DNA of 64,000 nucleotides, taken from the NCBI RefSeq assembly GCF_009729035.1, contig NZ_CP045483.1, positions 1,634,001-1,698,000 of the forward strand. The letters run 5' to 3'. The notes below the pieces were generated by a model. It saw only the letters and a list, made by a program, of their open reading frames with translations. It ran no database searches and had not been told where the DNA came from. Below are positions 1 to 8,370 of this stretch, one piece after another; the first letter of the stretch is position 1; every line of letters begins with the position of its first letter. The DNA is from Stygiolobus azoricus. Its GTDB lineage: Archaea; Thermoproteota; Thermoprotei_A; Sulfolobales; Sulfolobaceae. Position numbers and translations under genes: made by a program.

Positions 1-1088
1 CTAATGTAATTAGTTAGGGTCTTAAAGCCGAACTCCATATCAAGCTCTCTAGTCCCGTCTATCTTATTAGTCAAGGCTGAAGGGCACGAGCCAATATGAC
101 ACTTATGGACCATTGCACAACCCATCGCTATTAAGGCACCAGTACCTATACTAACAACATCTGCTCCCAAAGCGATCAGTTTCGCCGCATCAGTCGCATC
201 AGCTACCCTACCTGCAGCAATTATAGTAAACTTATCCCTCATACTCTGCTCCCTAAGTACACGATCGCTTATAGCCACAGCTAACTCTATTGGAATCCCC
301 ACGTTATCCCTTATTACCACGGGTGTAGCACCTGTACCTGCACCGTGACCATCTATTATTACTCCGTCAGCACCCATCCTCGCAACACCTGAAACTATAT
401 AGGGAATGTAGTTAGTCGCCGCTACTTTAACGAAAACCGGCTTACCGGTGGCTTCCTTAAGGGCTTCAATCCTCTGTCCTAAATCTTCTATCGAATATAT
501 ATCGTGATGTGGGGCTGGGGAAATTGCGTCAATACCCACTGGAATCCTTCTGGTCATGGATATAGGTTCGGTAACTTTACTACCAGGCAAGTGCCCACCT
601 ATACCAGGCTTCGCTCCTTGGCCTATTTTTATTACAACAGCAGCACCATGGGATAGAACGTCGTAATCTACTCCGAATCTTGCCGAAGCCCATTGTACGA
701 ATATCCTCTTATATTTAGCGACTTCAGGATGAAGTCCACCTTCACCAGTACCTGCTAAAGTTTGAGTATAATCAGCTGCCTTAGCTATTACTATATTCGG
801 ATTACCGCTTAACGCTCCATAAGACATATCTCCCAAATACAATGGGGCTGACATGTATATTCCTGCTATTTCCGTAGAGGTGTCAGAACTCGGATTCTCT
901 CTCAGCGTAGATTTCTCAATTTTAAACCTTACCCTATCTAAAATGCGGAGTGAATTACCCCAGTCAGGAAAAATTTTATACGGTTTCCCTGTTAGGGCAA
1001 GTTTCCTAATATGCTCTATCCTTTCTATGTTCCAAAATTCTCCGTCAAGCTGTTTAGGCAACGGAATATAATCCTTTATGATCAACAA
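1..1088 (-). CDS. gltB: glutamate synthase, FMN-binding large-subunit domain (partial, runs off left edge)
   Basis: This is the FMN-dependent glutamate synthase domain, which makes glutamate from 2-oxoglutarate and glutamine or ammonia. The minus strand reads as one open frame from the window edge to a stop just upstream of the start. Visible family motifs include [50 protein letters not shown] and a C-rich segment ([15 protein letters not shown]) of the kind that binds the Fe-S cluster. No ATG lies near the expected N terminus, so the start is a TTG at 1088 or 1085, giving a protein that begins [16 protein letters not shown]-like sequences sit at 1121-1129 and 1133-1140. The C-terminal part is outside the window. 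The family is confident; the exact start is not. Confidence 0.88.
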   Translation of the reverse strand, partial: MLIIKDYIPLPKQLDGEFWNIERIEHIRKLALTGKPYKIFPDWGNSLRILDRVRFKIEKSTLRENPSSDTSTEIAGIYMSAPLYLGDMSYGALSGNPNIVIAKAADYTQTLAGTGEGGLHPEVAKYKRIFVQWASARFGVDYDVLSHGAAVVIKIGQGAKPGIGGHLPGSKVTEPISMTRRIPVGIDAISPAPHHDIYSIEDLGQRIEALKEATGKPVFVKVAATNYIPYIVSGVARMGADGVIIDGHGAGTGATPVVIRDNVGIPIELAVAISDRVLREQSMRDKFTIIAAGRVADATDAAKLIALGADVVSIGTGALIAMGCAMVHKCHIGSCPSALTNKIDGTRELDMEFGFKTLTNYI

Positions 1089-1434
1089 CAGAGGTCGCTG
1101 GTATTAATTTGCTCAATATCACTATATATTTGTTTATAAGAATAGAATCAAACTTTACGGTTTCATATTTCCTCATAATAGGTATTAATCCTCGTAAATT
1201 TATGTCCCATATTATGAAATTTAAGCTCAAGTTTTAAAAATTATAGATAAGAGCTAAAAAAATATGGAAAGTATTTAGTTATTTAAAGTATAAACTACCT
1301 AGATAAGATGCTAGTATCGTCATTTTATTAAAAATTTTTTAACTTTAATCAAAATGAAGGAAATGAAAGGGTGAATCCGTTATTTATCTAGAAATTGAAA
1401 CATTAGATAAAATAAATCTAAAATAAGATCATAA
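1089..1434. other. AT-rich intergenic region
   Basis: This stretch holds the glutamate synthase promoter (TATA-like 1121-1140) and AT-rich sequence with stops in all frames. A weak continuation of the integrase remnant may begin near 1354, where a short frame starts MKEMKG and then breaks. I see no other gene. Confidence 0.5.
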
Positions 1435-1545
1435 GAAATCTATCCCGTTTTTAAGAAAGAGAACGTAAACGGTGAGATAAAGGAAACTTACATAGGCTCC
1501 TTAATTGACGTCGTTGGTATATCTGAAATTGAAATCGGGGTATAG
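1435..1545 (+). pseudogene. remnant of SSV-type integrase N-terminal fragment, int(N)
   Basis: A 36-codon frame reads YPVFKKENVNGEIKETYIGS, then LIDVVGISEIEIGV and a stop. From memory, the N-terminal part of fusellovirus (SSV1) integrase carries a matching stretch: a YYVY segment, NGEVKERYVGPLADVV, and then residues encoded antisense to a tRNA. Here the frame points into the antisense of the tRNA-Gly gene 30 bases downstream, exactly the int(N) layout left when an SSV-type element integrates. Frame breaks before, within and after the fragment mark it as decayed. No int(C) or viral genes occur nearby. Confidence 0.65.
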
Positions 1546-1575
1546 GAGGTGTCCCCCACTCGGATATCCCCTAAT

Positions 1576-1650
1576 GCGGCCGCCGGGATTTGAACCCGGG
1601 ATTACCGGCTTGGGAGGCCGGCGTCCTAATCCAGACTAGACGACGGCCGC
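1576..1650 (-). tRNA. tRNA-Gly(CCC)
   Basis: A 75-nt cloverleaf with a 7-bp acceptor stem (GCGGCCG/CGGCCGC), an anticodon stem CCGGC/GCCGG around loop CTCCCAA (anticodon CCC), and a T-arm CCGGGTTCAAATCCCGG. CCA is not encoded and there is no intron. SSV2 is known to integrate at a tRNA-Gly(CCC) gene, which fits the integrase remnant at its 3' end. Confidence 0.96.
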
Positions 1651-1751
1651 AATTAGATAGTTGAATAACGTCGTAATAAATTTTACTCCGGTAAAATGAA
1701 AAACAACGTTAAAACATAAAACCCTAAAAAGAAGATTTAGGAGAATTTTTG

Positions 1752-1778
1752 GAAAAAAAGTAAAATAGTTAAAAAAAG
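1752..1778 (-). terminator. T-rich terminator after slaB
   Basis: On the minus strand, two runs of seven T (near 1753-1759 and 1771-1777) follow directly after the slaB stop. Poly-U tracts are the usual archaeal termination signal. No stem-loop is needed or seen. Confidence 0.55.
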
Positions 1779-1779
1779 T

Positions 1780-3228
1780 TTAACTTATCTTCCTATAGAC
1801 AAGGACTATAGCTATTATTGCTACTATTAAACCGAGTATACCTGCAATTATTCCTCCGTATACTAATGGTGTGATTCCGCTTACCTGAGATTTCAACTGG
1901 GATACGGTAGTATTTAGGCTTGATAACTCAGAGCTTAGTGTACTAACAGATGTCTCTAGGCTATTCACAGTCCCACTTAATCCACTTGCTGTCTCATTAA
2001 CAGTGATTAACTCTTGGTTCAAGGTATTAACCTCTTTCGTCACTGTAGTTATGCTCTGGTTCAAGGAGGATAACGAAGTAGTTAGAGAGGTTATGCTTGC
2101 GTTCAATGCTTTGATCTCACTGTTCAGTGAATTGATCTCTGTTTGAATTTGTTCAATTAAGTGTTGCAAGTAAGCTAATGAATTGTAGTAGGCTTGTACA
2201 ACTAATGGATTGGATTGTGTTAAAGTCATATAACTGGCGTTAATAGTTAAAGCAACTTCATATGGTGCTGAAGTAGTGTTAACTACCATAGCTTCTATAG
2301 TTATGTTATAGTCACCAGCATAGGGACCACTTGTAATTGGAGATACTGATAACACCTTTACTAGTGAAGGATATGCTGAGGAAGCCTGAACAGTAGCATT
2401 GCTAATTGGCATTCCAGCGAATTCTACTTTAACTATAATAGACGCAGGTATACCTTGGGTTACAACCACACTAGTTAAAGGAGCATTAACACTACTTGCG
2501 TCAACAACTGTTCCGTTCTGCATTACCATAAATGGTATTATTGTAAGCACAGCAGGATACAGTTTTATAACCTCAGTAACACTCTGGTTACCTACGATAG
2601 AGAAAGTAACAGAGCCATTTACGAACCCACTGGACATTGCTACTGCTTCAAATGTCTGAGTGAAGTTAAACGATATTACGGTGAAAGTTACAGTTCCAGA
2701 AGGCCCAGTAGTCCCTTCAGTGATCAGTTTATGAACACCGTTGGTCACGTTATATAGATATACCGTAGCTCCGCTTAATGGAGTACTAGTTTCTCCGTTA
2801 AGTACCTCTATAGTAACAGTGGCTTGAGCTGGAATGTACACAACTTGTATTACTCCAGTTTTAGTTCCTAAAGGACTTGGAGCTTGTACTGAGACAGCTA
2901 TTGTATACGTGCCAGGTGTTGATAGTAATCCTTGTCCAAAAGTTCCCAGTGTTTCTATTATAAATCCTTGAGCATTTGTTTGGGCTGGAGGTAAGTCAAC
3001 ATTAACACCAGATGGAGTTGTTATAGTTATTGTTACTGGATCATTAGCATATTGAGAACCTGCAGATGCATTAAGGAACAACGTCTGACCATAATGATAT
3101 ACTTGCCCGTTAGTAGATGGGGAATAGAAAGTTATACCATTACTAGTATAGGCTGCATTAAAAACTGTAGCCATCGATATTGCTACTAAAACCAACATTA
3201 TACCAGATATTAATGTAGGATTTTTCAT
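1780..3228 (-). CDS. slaB: S-layer membrane-anchor (stalk) protein SlaB
   Basis: SlaB (482 aa) tethers the SlaA lattice to the membrane. The sequence shows an N-terminal hydrophobic signal (residues about 5-25), beta-rich Ig-like segments (about 30-340) with many N-x-S/T sequons, a Ser/Thr/Asn-rich heptad region (about 355-450, repeats such as LNSLNSEIKALNASITSLTT) that should form a trimeric coiled coil, and a C-terminal transmembrane helix (about 455-478) ending in YRKIS. Length and order match Sulfolobales SlaB (about 400-480 aa). It lies 83 bases downstream of slaA on the same strand. A GGTGGTG motif 5-6 bases before the ATG can act as ribosome binding site, unlike the leaderless genes around it. 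Confidence 0.93.
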   Translation of the reverse strand: MKNPTLISGIMLVLVAISMATVFNAAYTSNGITFYSPSTNGQVYHYGQTLFLNASAGSQYANDPVTITITTPSGVNVDLPPAQTNAQGFIIETLGTFGQGLLSTPGTYTIAVSVQAPSPLGTKTGVIQVVYIPAQATVTIEVLNGETSTPLSGATVYLYNVTNGVHKLITEGTTGPSGTVTFTVISFNFTQTFEAVAMSSGFVNGSVTFSIVGNQSVTEVIKLYPAVLTIIPFMVMQNGTVVDASSVNAPLTSVVVTQGIPASIIVKVEFAGMPISNATVQASSAYPSLVKVLSVSPITSGPYAGDYNITIEAMVVNTTSAPYEVALTINASYMTLTQSNPLVVQAYYNSLAYLQHLIEQIQTEINSLNSEIKALNASITSLTTSLSSLNQSITTVTKEVNTLNQELITVNETASGLSGTVNSLETSVSTLSSELSSLNTTVSQLKSQVSGITPLVYGGIIAGILGLIVAIIAIVLVYRKIS

Positions 3229-3261
3229 ATTTTACACCACCCATATATAATTCGGAAATTT

Positions 3262-3300
3262 TCAATAAATAAAAAAAGGATTTTTAACTTTTTTACCAAA
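3262..3300 (-). terminator. T-rich tract between slaA and slaB
   Basis: Between slaA and slaB the minus strand carries runs of T (near 3271-3277 and 3288-3293). In Sulfolobus the two genes form a unit in which slaA transcript greatly exceeds slaB. A leaky poly-U terminator here would produce that imbalance; this is inference from the sequence. Confidence 0.45.
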
Positions 3301-3311
3301 ACCCCCTCACT

Positions 3312-6300
3312 TCATGTAGTTATATTTACGTTAGTAAAGTACAACGATACTGGATATTCAGAGATAGTAGGTCCGCCAGCATAAGGTACTGCGAATAATA
3401 TTATCACGTACTTCCCTGCAGGTAATGAAGATATACCGTTTAATTGTACGTACACTAGTAAGCTCTTTACACCTTGTGAAGTAGCCAGATAGTATAGATA
3501 TGGCTTAGCTACTACTTGTGAGTAGGAGTAGTAGACTATCTCTGTCGGGTTAATTATCTTTCCAGTAGTTGCATTAAAGTCACTAGCTGGGTACACTAGT
3601 GCTTCTATGTAGAACTCTAACGGATATGGTAATACGCTAGTTACCCATATCTTTATTACTTGGTCGGTGGGCGTTATGGTTAATGATCCGTTGTAGTAAT
3701 AGGTGAACTTGTTAGCACCGGGTATAATACCACTTGGATAGTTGAATGGTGCTAGTCTTATCGGAGTGAAGTTCAAGGCAGTCATATATGTCATTCCGCT
3801 ATAGCTCTCTACTGGGTCAGACACAGTGTAGTATATTATTGCATTGAATCCTACTGATATGTTCCTGTATGGCACGCTAGGTAATAGGAAGTATCCAGCA
3901 GGTCCTAGTACATATTGTTTACCACCTAATATTATCGCAAGGCTTCCGTTAGTGTATACAGTAGTGTTGCTAGCAGTCTTTACTGTTACTGCAGTGCTAT
4001 TAGGTACTATTATGAATGGTAACGTACCGTTGAATATTGTACTATTTGGAGCTGTCTCAGGTATCGTTGGCATCACGTCACCAGATACCGTAGTTGGCTT
4101 CCCGTATACGTTAACTACTACAGTCTGTCCACTTGTAGCATTATAGTATATCATAGCCTCATACTTAGGTCCTACAGTGTTATTGGTGACAATTGTTATG
4201 TTAGTTAACACTAAGGACAATTCTGAGGACACAGCACTGGCTGCATATTGTTTATCAGAGAATGACAAGAACGGCTGTGTATACACCTTCTCAGCTATGA
4301 ACCATGGTGGAGCAAATGTTGGAACTGGGTAGAATGGATATGCAGTAAAGAAGAACTCTACTAGTCCAGGCTCCTGAACTATTGGCATAATACCTTGTTG
4401 AGCTAAGATCTTTGCAGTAGCTACCTTAGTTTGGCCAGTTATGTAGTCGTGATAAGATATAGACAAGTTGCTACCGTTTAATGCAGTGACCGTTGTGTGC
4501 AATATGCTCAATAAACCTGGAACGCTTATCTGGAAGTAGAAGGTACCGTTACAGTACATTTGTTCTTGTCCAATTAGGGATACGAACAATGTTGTCAAGT
4601 TGCTGAAGGATGGAATTATCCTTACTACATTTCCGTTAGGATAGGTTACGTTAATTGATAGCATCTCACCTAGTAGTTGCTGTGTAGCATAAACGTTTAC
4701 TAGCTCATAATTCTGTGAATTCCACTGCGCACTCACTAGAATACCATTAGTAGTATTAATTGCTCCTAGAGCTAGATATGTTGGTAATATAGAACCATAA
4801 TATGGTTCATATAATACCAAAGTTGCGGAGGTCGCGTATAGTGGTATAATGTTACCCTTGAAGTAGAATGTTAAGTTAACTGGAGGTACTTGCATTGTAG
4901 CTATTACCTTGTATGCTCCACTGTACTGGAAGTCGTGGTATACTGCATAGTCTGTGGTTTCGTATACAAACTTAAAGCCGCTGCCTATGAAGGATGCGTT
5001 AGGCACTATTAAGTATATACCGGGGCCTTGTCCTACATAAGTTCCATTAACTGTCACACTACCACTTGCTGAAGGGAATACATATCCGTCTACTTGATAC
5101 CTTACATATAAGTTGATCGTGAAGTTGGGTTCAGCAGCTCCTGGGTATGGCGTTCCAGCAGGTGCAGCTTGTGGTAATAGATCCATGTAACCTACAGTAG
5201 CCATGTTTCCAGGCAATACGTTATTCATCATTACCTTTCCACCAATTATTGACGTTACATTGAGACCGGCTATACCATATATAGGAACTGCATAATCACC
5301 ATATCCACTGTTTACTGTCTCGGACTGTAGGAAGTAGTAGTTTACTAACGGATTGTTACTACCGTAGTATTGTAGATAGTATAATGCTTCAGCATCGGGC
5401 TTTGAATTCGGAATACTGTATATTGGAATAACGTTACCATTAACAGAAGCATTTACTGTTGTTGGATCAAATGGAGCTACTTGTGAATATGGTAAATAGG
5501 ATACACCAGTTGAAGTTACTGTACTATACTTTCCGAATTCTCCACTTACATTGTATACAGTGCTAGAATTGAATATCACTGCGCCAGGAACAACCCTATT
5601 GCTGAAGTTCAGACCACCAGTAGGTATAGCAACAGTGAAGCTTCCTTCAACATATCCTGGATCTAGTATTGCATCAGGATCGTATATAGTCAGTGGGACG
5701 GAGTTACTACATATGAAATAAGTAGACGGAGGTTTTTGAGTAACACTTATTCTTGGAGGTATTATTATAGCGTAGAAGTATCCGTGATTAGCCGATACTG
5801 TACCATTCTGAGTATTGTATGCTGTTACTATTACGCTGGTTTCATTAGTCCATAATCCAAAGTCCACTAACGTGATATATGCAAGCTGGGGTACTGCCTG
5901 GAATTCGAGAGTTATTGGAGACTGACCAGTGGCTACAGCTGGAACATTAGGAGCTTGTAGTAATAAGGCAAAATATGGTAACTGAATTGTTCCAGCTAAG
6001 TTTAGATAACTATTGTACATGTTCACTGTGAAGGTCTCTTGAGTTCCATTGATGTATAATGGGTACTCACCATTGGTAAATCCTTGATAGAATACAGATA
6101 TCATGTATCCCATTGCACTGGTTCCATTTATAATGGGGTATGCAGGAGTTATTATTAAGCCATTGAAGCTGTAGTCTTCAGCTGGTACGTTAGCGTAGGT
6201 TAAGGTGGCGTTAGTAAGCAGCGTTGTAGTTACGGATGCCGCAGTTGATGTGAAGTGACCTACCGCAGATATCTGGGATGATCCTTGTATTGCTAAACTG

Positions 6301-7895
6301 GATGGTGGAGTGGATAATAATGCGCTCTGATAAATGGGACTATTAACACCGCTTACCCAAAGTCCTTCATAACCTGTAGCAGTTAACTGGATTGTACCAC
6401 TGTAATAGCTTAAAGTAGGCTGTGTAGGTTCCACTAGATTTACAGTATAGGTTTTACCATTAAATGTACCCGTTAGAGTTGCCCCAGATGGAATGTAGTA
6501 TGCATATACCGGTAGTGTGAAATTAGTGGGATAAGGTTTACCGTTAATAAATGCTACTGCTGTTACATTTCCTATATTCGGAAGATAGAAGTGTAAGTTA
6601 TGTACTGTTTCATTTACAGTACCATTCTTGGGAACTGGTGTTAATGTTAGTAAGTATAAGTAGTATAATATTTTCCCATTATAATACAAGACGCCGGAGG
6701 GAGGAATTACCATACCATTTAATGTAGTAGTGTTAGTGGACGTTATTACGCCGAAGAACTCTAGATACCCGTTGGAGAATTTATACGCATTAAACTTGAA
6801 AGTACTGGGGTAGTTATCAATTGACGCTATAAATGCCATACTAGCAAAGCTTAATGTTACTGGGCCTGGTGATGAGTAGTTTAACTGGAATGTAAATTGA
6901 CCAGGTTTACCGGCGCCTAATAATCCATCAACTAAAGTGAAGTTAATTAGAGCTCTACCCCATATCACGGGCTTTGTTGTTGCTACACTAGCTAGTGCGG
7001 AACCTAGATAATCATTAGCTTGAGTTGGATTAATGAATCCAGTTTGTGATGGTGAGGTAGAAAATACGAGTGGACCAAATATTATTACATGGTTACTATA
7101 TGAGGAACCTAACGTAACTCCACCTATTGTAGTAGCTTGTAATGTAGCATATGCAATAAACTCTGCTGACTGATTCTTTGCAAGATTTTGCAGAGTAGTG
7201 AGGCTTGATAAGTCTTGTAGGATTGTATAAGCAGAGGTACCTACAGATTGATTTACGGCCTTACCGGTTGTTGGATAGTATAGAGTGCTGTATGGGTTAG
7301 TGACTATGTAATTCACATTAGCTGAAGATAACGTAGTTACGTTGTTTATACTAGCATCGTAATAGAATATATCAGATTCGTATGCTTGACTAACATCTGG
7401 CAATACACTCTGTAAGTAGTTTATGGGTATTTGCTCAGGCTTACTTACAGAGCCATTATACCCTACACCTACTAGGAAGAACACTATCTTTGATGCTGCA
7501 TCATAATAAACATAGTAGGTGTAAGTAGTGCCTGGTAGGGTTAGATTTTGAGGTAATGTTACTAGCTGCGGAGAAATATATACTTGGCCAGTAACAGCAT
7601 TTTGTTCTTCAAAATACATCTGTATGTTATTAGATACTGCTAAGATCAAGTCAGTTATAGCATTGTATTCATTAGAGTTTATCTTAGTCAAGTTAACATT
7701 TGAAACATTTACTACAAATGCAATCGACTGTATCTGCAGACCATTAACATTAGTTATATATATAGCACCTATCTGCCCAGCAGATGGTAAACCTCCTGCT
7801 GCTTGTGGTATTATAGTTGTTAATAATGGACTTGCCTCAATTACAATTGAAGCTATAAATAACGTAGATAGGATTAGACCTAACAGTCTATTCAT
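3312..7895 (-). CDS. slaA: S-layer lattice protein SlaA
   Basis: The main outer S-layer glycoprotein (1527 aa), which builds the extracellular lattice carried by SlaB. It has an N-terminal signal peptide (about residues 1-30, likely cut after an Ala-rich segment before GGLPSAGQIGA), beta-rich sequence throughout, and dozens of N-x-S/T sequons. Only two cysteines were noticed (in the contexts YFICSN and QMYCNG), so at most one disulfide is expected. Lys and Arg are very rare, typical for SlaA at acid pH. It is somewhat longer than the roughly 1230-1450 aa forms I know. There is no C-terminal membrane helix, consistent with anchoring by SlaB. Identity is inferred from composition, size and the slaB neighbour. 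Confidence 0.9.
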   Translation of the reverse strand: MNRLLGLILSTLFIASIVIEASPLLTTIIPQAAGGLPSAGQIGAIYITNVNGLQIQSIAFVVNVSNVNLTKINSNEYNAITDLILAVSNNIQMYFEEQNAVTGQVYISPQLVTLPQNLTLPGTTYTYYVYYDAASKIVFFLVGVGYNGSVSKPEQIPINYLQSVLPDVSQAYESDIFYYDASINNVTTLSSANVNYIVTNPYSTLYYPTTGKAVNQSVGTSAYTILQDLSSLTTLQNLAKNQSAEFIAYATLQATTIGGVTLGSSYSNHVIIFGPLVFSTSPSQTGFINPTQANDYLGSALASVATTKPVIWGRALINFTLVDGLLGAGKPGQFTFQLNYSSPGPVTLSFASMAFIASIDNYPSTFKFNAYKFSNGYLEFFGVITSTNTTTLNGMVIPPSGVLYYNGKILYYLYLLTLTPVPKNGTVNETVHNLHFYLPNIGNVTAVAFINGKPYPTNFTLPVYAYYIPSGATLTGTFNGKTYTVNLVEPTQPTLSYYSGTIQLTATGYEGLWVSGVNSPIYQSALLSTPPSSLAIQGSSQISAVGHFTSTAASVTTTLLTNATLTYANVPAEDYSFNGLIITPAYPIINGTSAMGYMISVFYQGFTNGEYPLYINGTQETFTVNMYNSYLNLAGTIQLPYFALLLQAPNVPAVATGQSPITLEFQAVPQLAYITLVDFGLWTNETSVIVTAYNTQNGTVSANHGYFYAIIIPPRISVTQKPPSTYFICSNSVPLTIYDPDAILDPGYVEGSFTVAIPTGGLNFSNRVVPGAVIFNSSTVYNVSGEFGKYSTVTSTGVSYLPYSQVAPFDPTTVNASVNGNVIPIYSIPNSKPDAEALYYLQYYGSNNPLVNYYFLQSETVNSGYGDYAVPIYGIAGLNVTSIIGGKVMMNNVLPGNMATVGYMDLLPQAAPAGTPYPGAAEPNFTINLYVRYQVDGYVFPSASGSVTVNGTYVGQGPGIYLIVPNASFIGSGFKFVYETTDYAVYHDFQYSGAYKVIATMQVPPVNLTFYFKGNIIPLYATSATLVLYEPYYGSILPTYLALGAINTTNGILVSAQWNSQNYELVNVYATQQLLGEMLSINVTYPNGNVVRIIPSFSNLTTLFVSLIGQEQMYCNGTFYFQISVPGLLSILHTTVTALNGSNLSISYHDYITGQTKVATAKILAQQGIMPIVQEPGLVEFFFTAYPFYPVPTFAPPWFIAEKVYTQPFLSFSDKQYAASAVSSELSLVLTNITIVTNNTVGPKYEAMIYYNATSGQTVVVNVYGKPTTVSGDVMPTIPETAPNSTIFNGTLPFIIVPNSTAVTVKTASNTTVYTNGSLAIILGGKQYVLGPAGYFLLPSVPYRNISVGFNAIIYYTVSDPVESYSGMTYMTALNFTPIRLAPFNYPSGIIPGANKFTYYYNGSLTITPTDQVIKIWVTSVLPYPLEFYIEALVYPASDFNATTGKIINPTEIVYYSYSQVVAKPYLYYLATSQGVKSLLVYVQLNGISSLPAGKYVIILFAVPYAGGPTISEYPVSLYFTNVNITT

Positions 7896-7925
7896 ATCAC
7901 TTCTAAGGGAATGAAGTTCTCTCTA

Positions 7926-7943
7926 TTTATAAATTCTTTTATA
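7926..7943 (-). promoter_or_regulatory. slaA promoter (TATA box)
   Basis: The minus strand has ATTTATAAAT (about 7925-7934) and a second TATAAAAG (about 7936-7943) upstream of the slaA ATG at 7895. Start sites about 26 bases downstream would leave a leader of roughly 8-20 nt. GAAGTGAT just before the ATG is a partial ribosome-binding match. Confidence 0.55.
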
Positions 7944-8336
7944 CGATTGTATACACGTAACAGTTTGGTATTTAGACCAAATTTTATAGTTTTAAACGTT
8001 GAATTAAACTATAAAATATAGCTTTCTAATACATCTTAAGACCGGTATTATGCTAAAAATATTTAGTTTTAGTTCTAATATACAAATATTATTTGATATT
8101 TGTTTCTGGTATATTTCGACATATAAGGTCTAAAAAGCAGTTATAATACAATAAGGAAACACCACTTACACGTAGATATATCTTGATTCCTAAATCACTT
8201 ATCTAGTATTGTAAAAAGTATATCCTAATTATTAATTTTAAATTTAGACTAAATATAGGGTGTAGGTTTTAAATCAAGTACTTAAATAATATTACCAAAT
8301 TATAATAAGTCGATGATAATACCTTTGGCCAAAGAA
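7944..8336. other. divergent intergenic region between slaA and the stalked surface protein
   Basis: About 475 bases separate the two divergent starts. The stretch is very AT-rich, without an open frame or a convincing RNA. The slaA promoter lies at its left end and a TATA-like CTTATTTAC (8337-8345) at its right end. Confidence 0.5.
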
Positions 8337-8345
8337 CTTATTTAC
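8337..8345 (+). promoter_or_regulatory. TATA-like element for the surface protein gene
   Basis: CTTATTTAC is centred about 29 bases before the ATG at 8371, so the mRNA is probably leaderless or nearly so. Confidence 0.4.
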
Positions 8346-8370
8346 CTTTTTTAGTTTAACCTAATTTAAC

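Noticed and set aside
2399-2659. Plus-strand frame inside slaB
   Set aside because: It is a shadow of the slaB coding strand; composition and position fit no gene.
3844-4146. Plus-strand frame inside slaA
   Set aside because: It is a shadow frame opposite slaA, without a start signal or homology.
7624-7914. Plus-strand frame over the slaA start
   Set aside because: It lies opposite the slaA signal peptide region and would overlap the slaA promoter.
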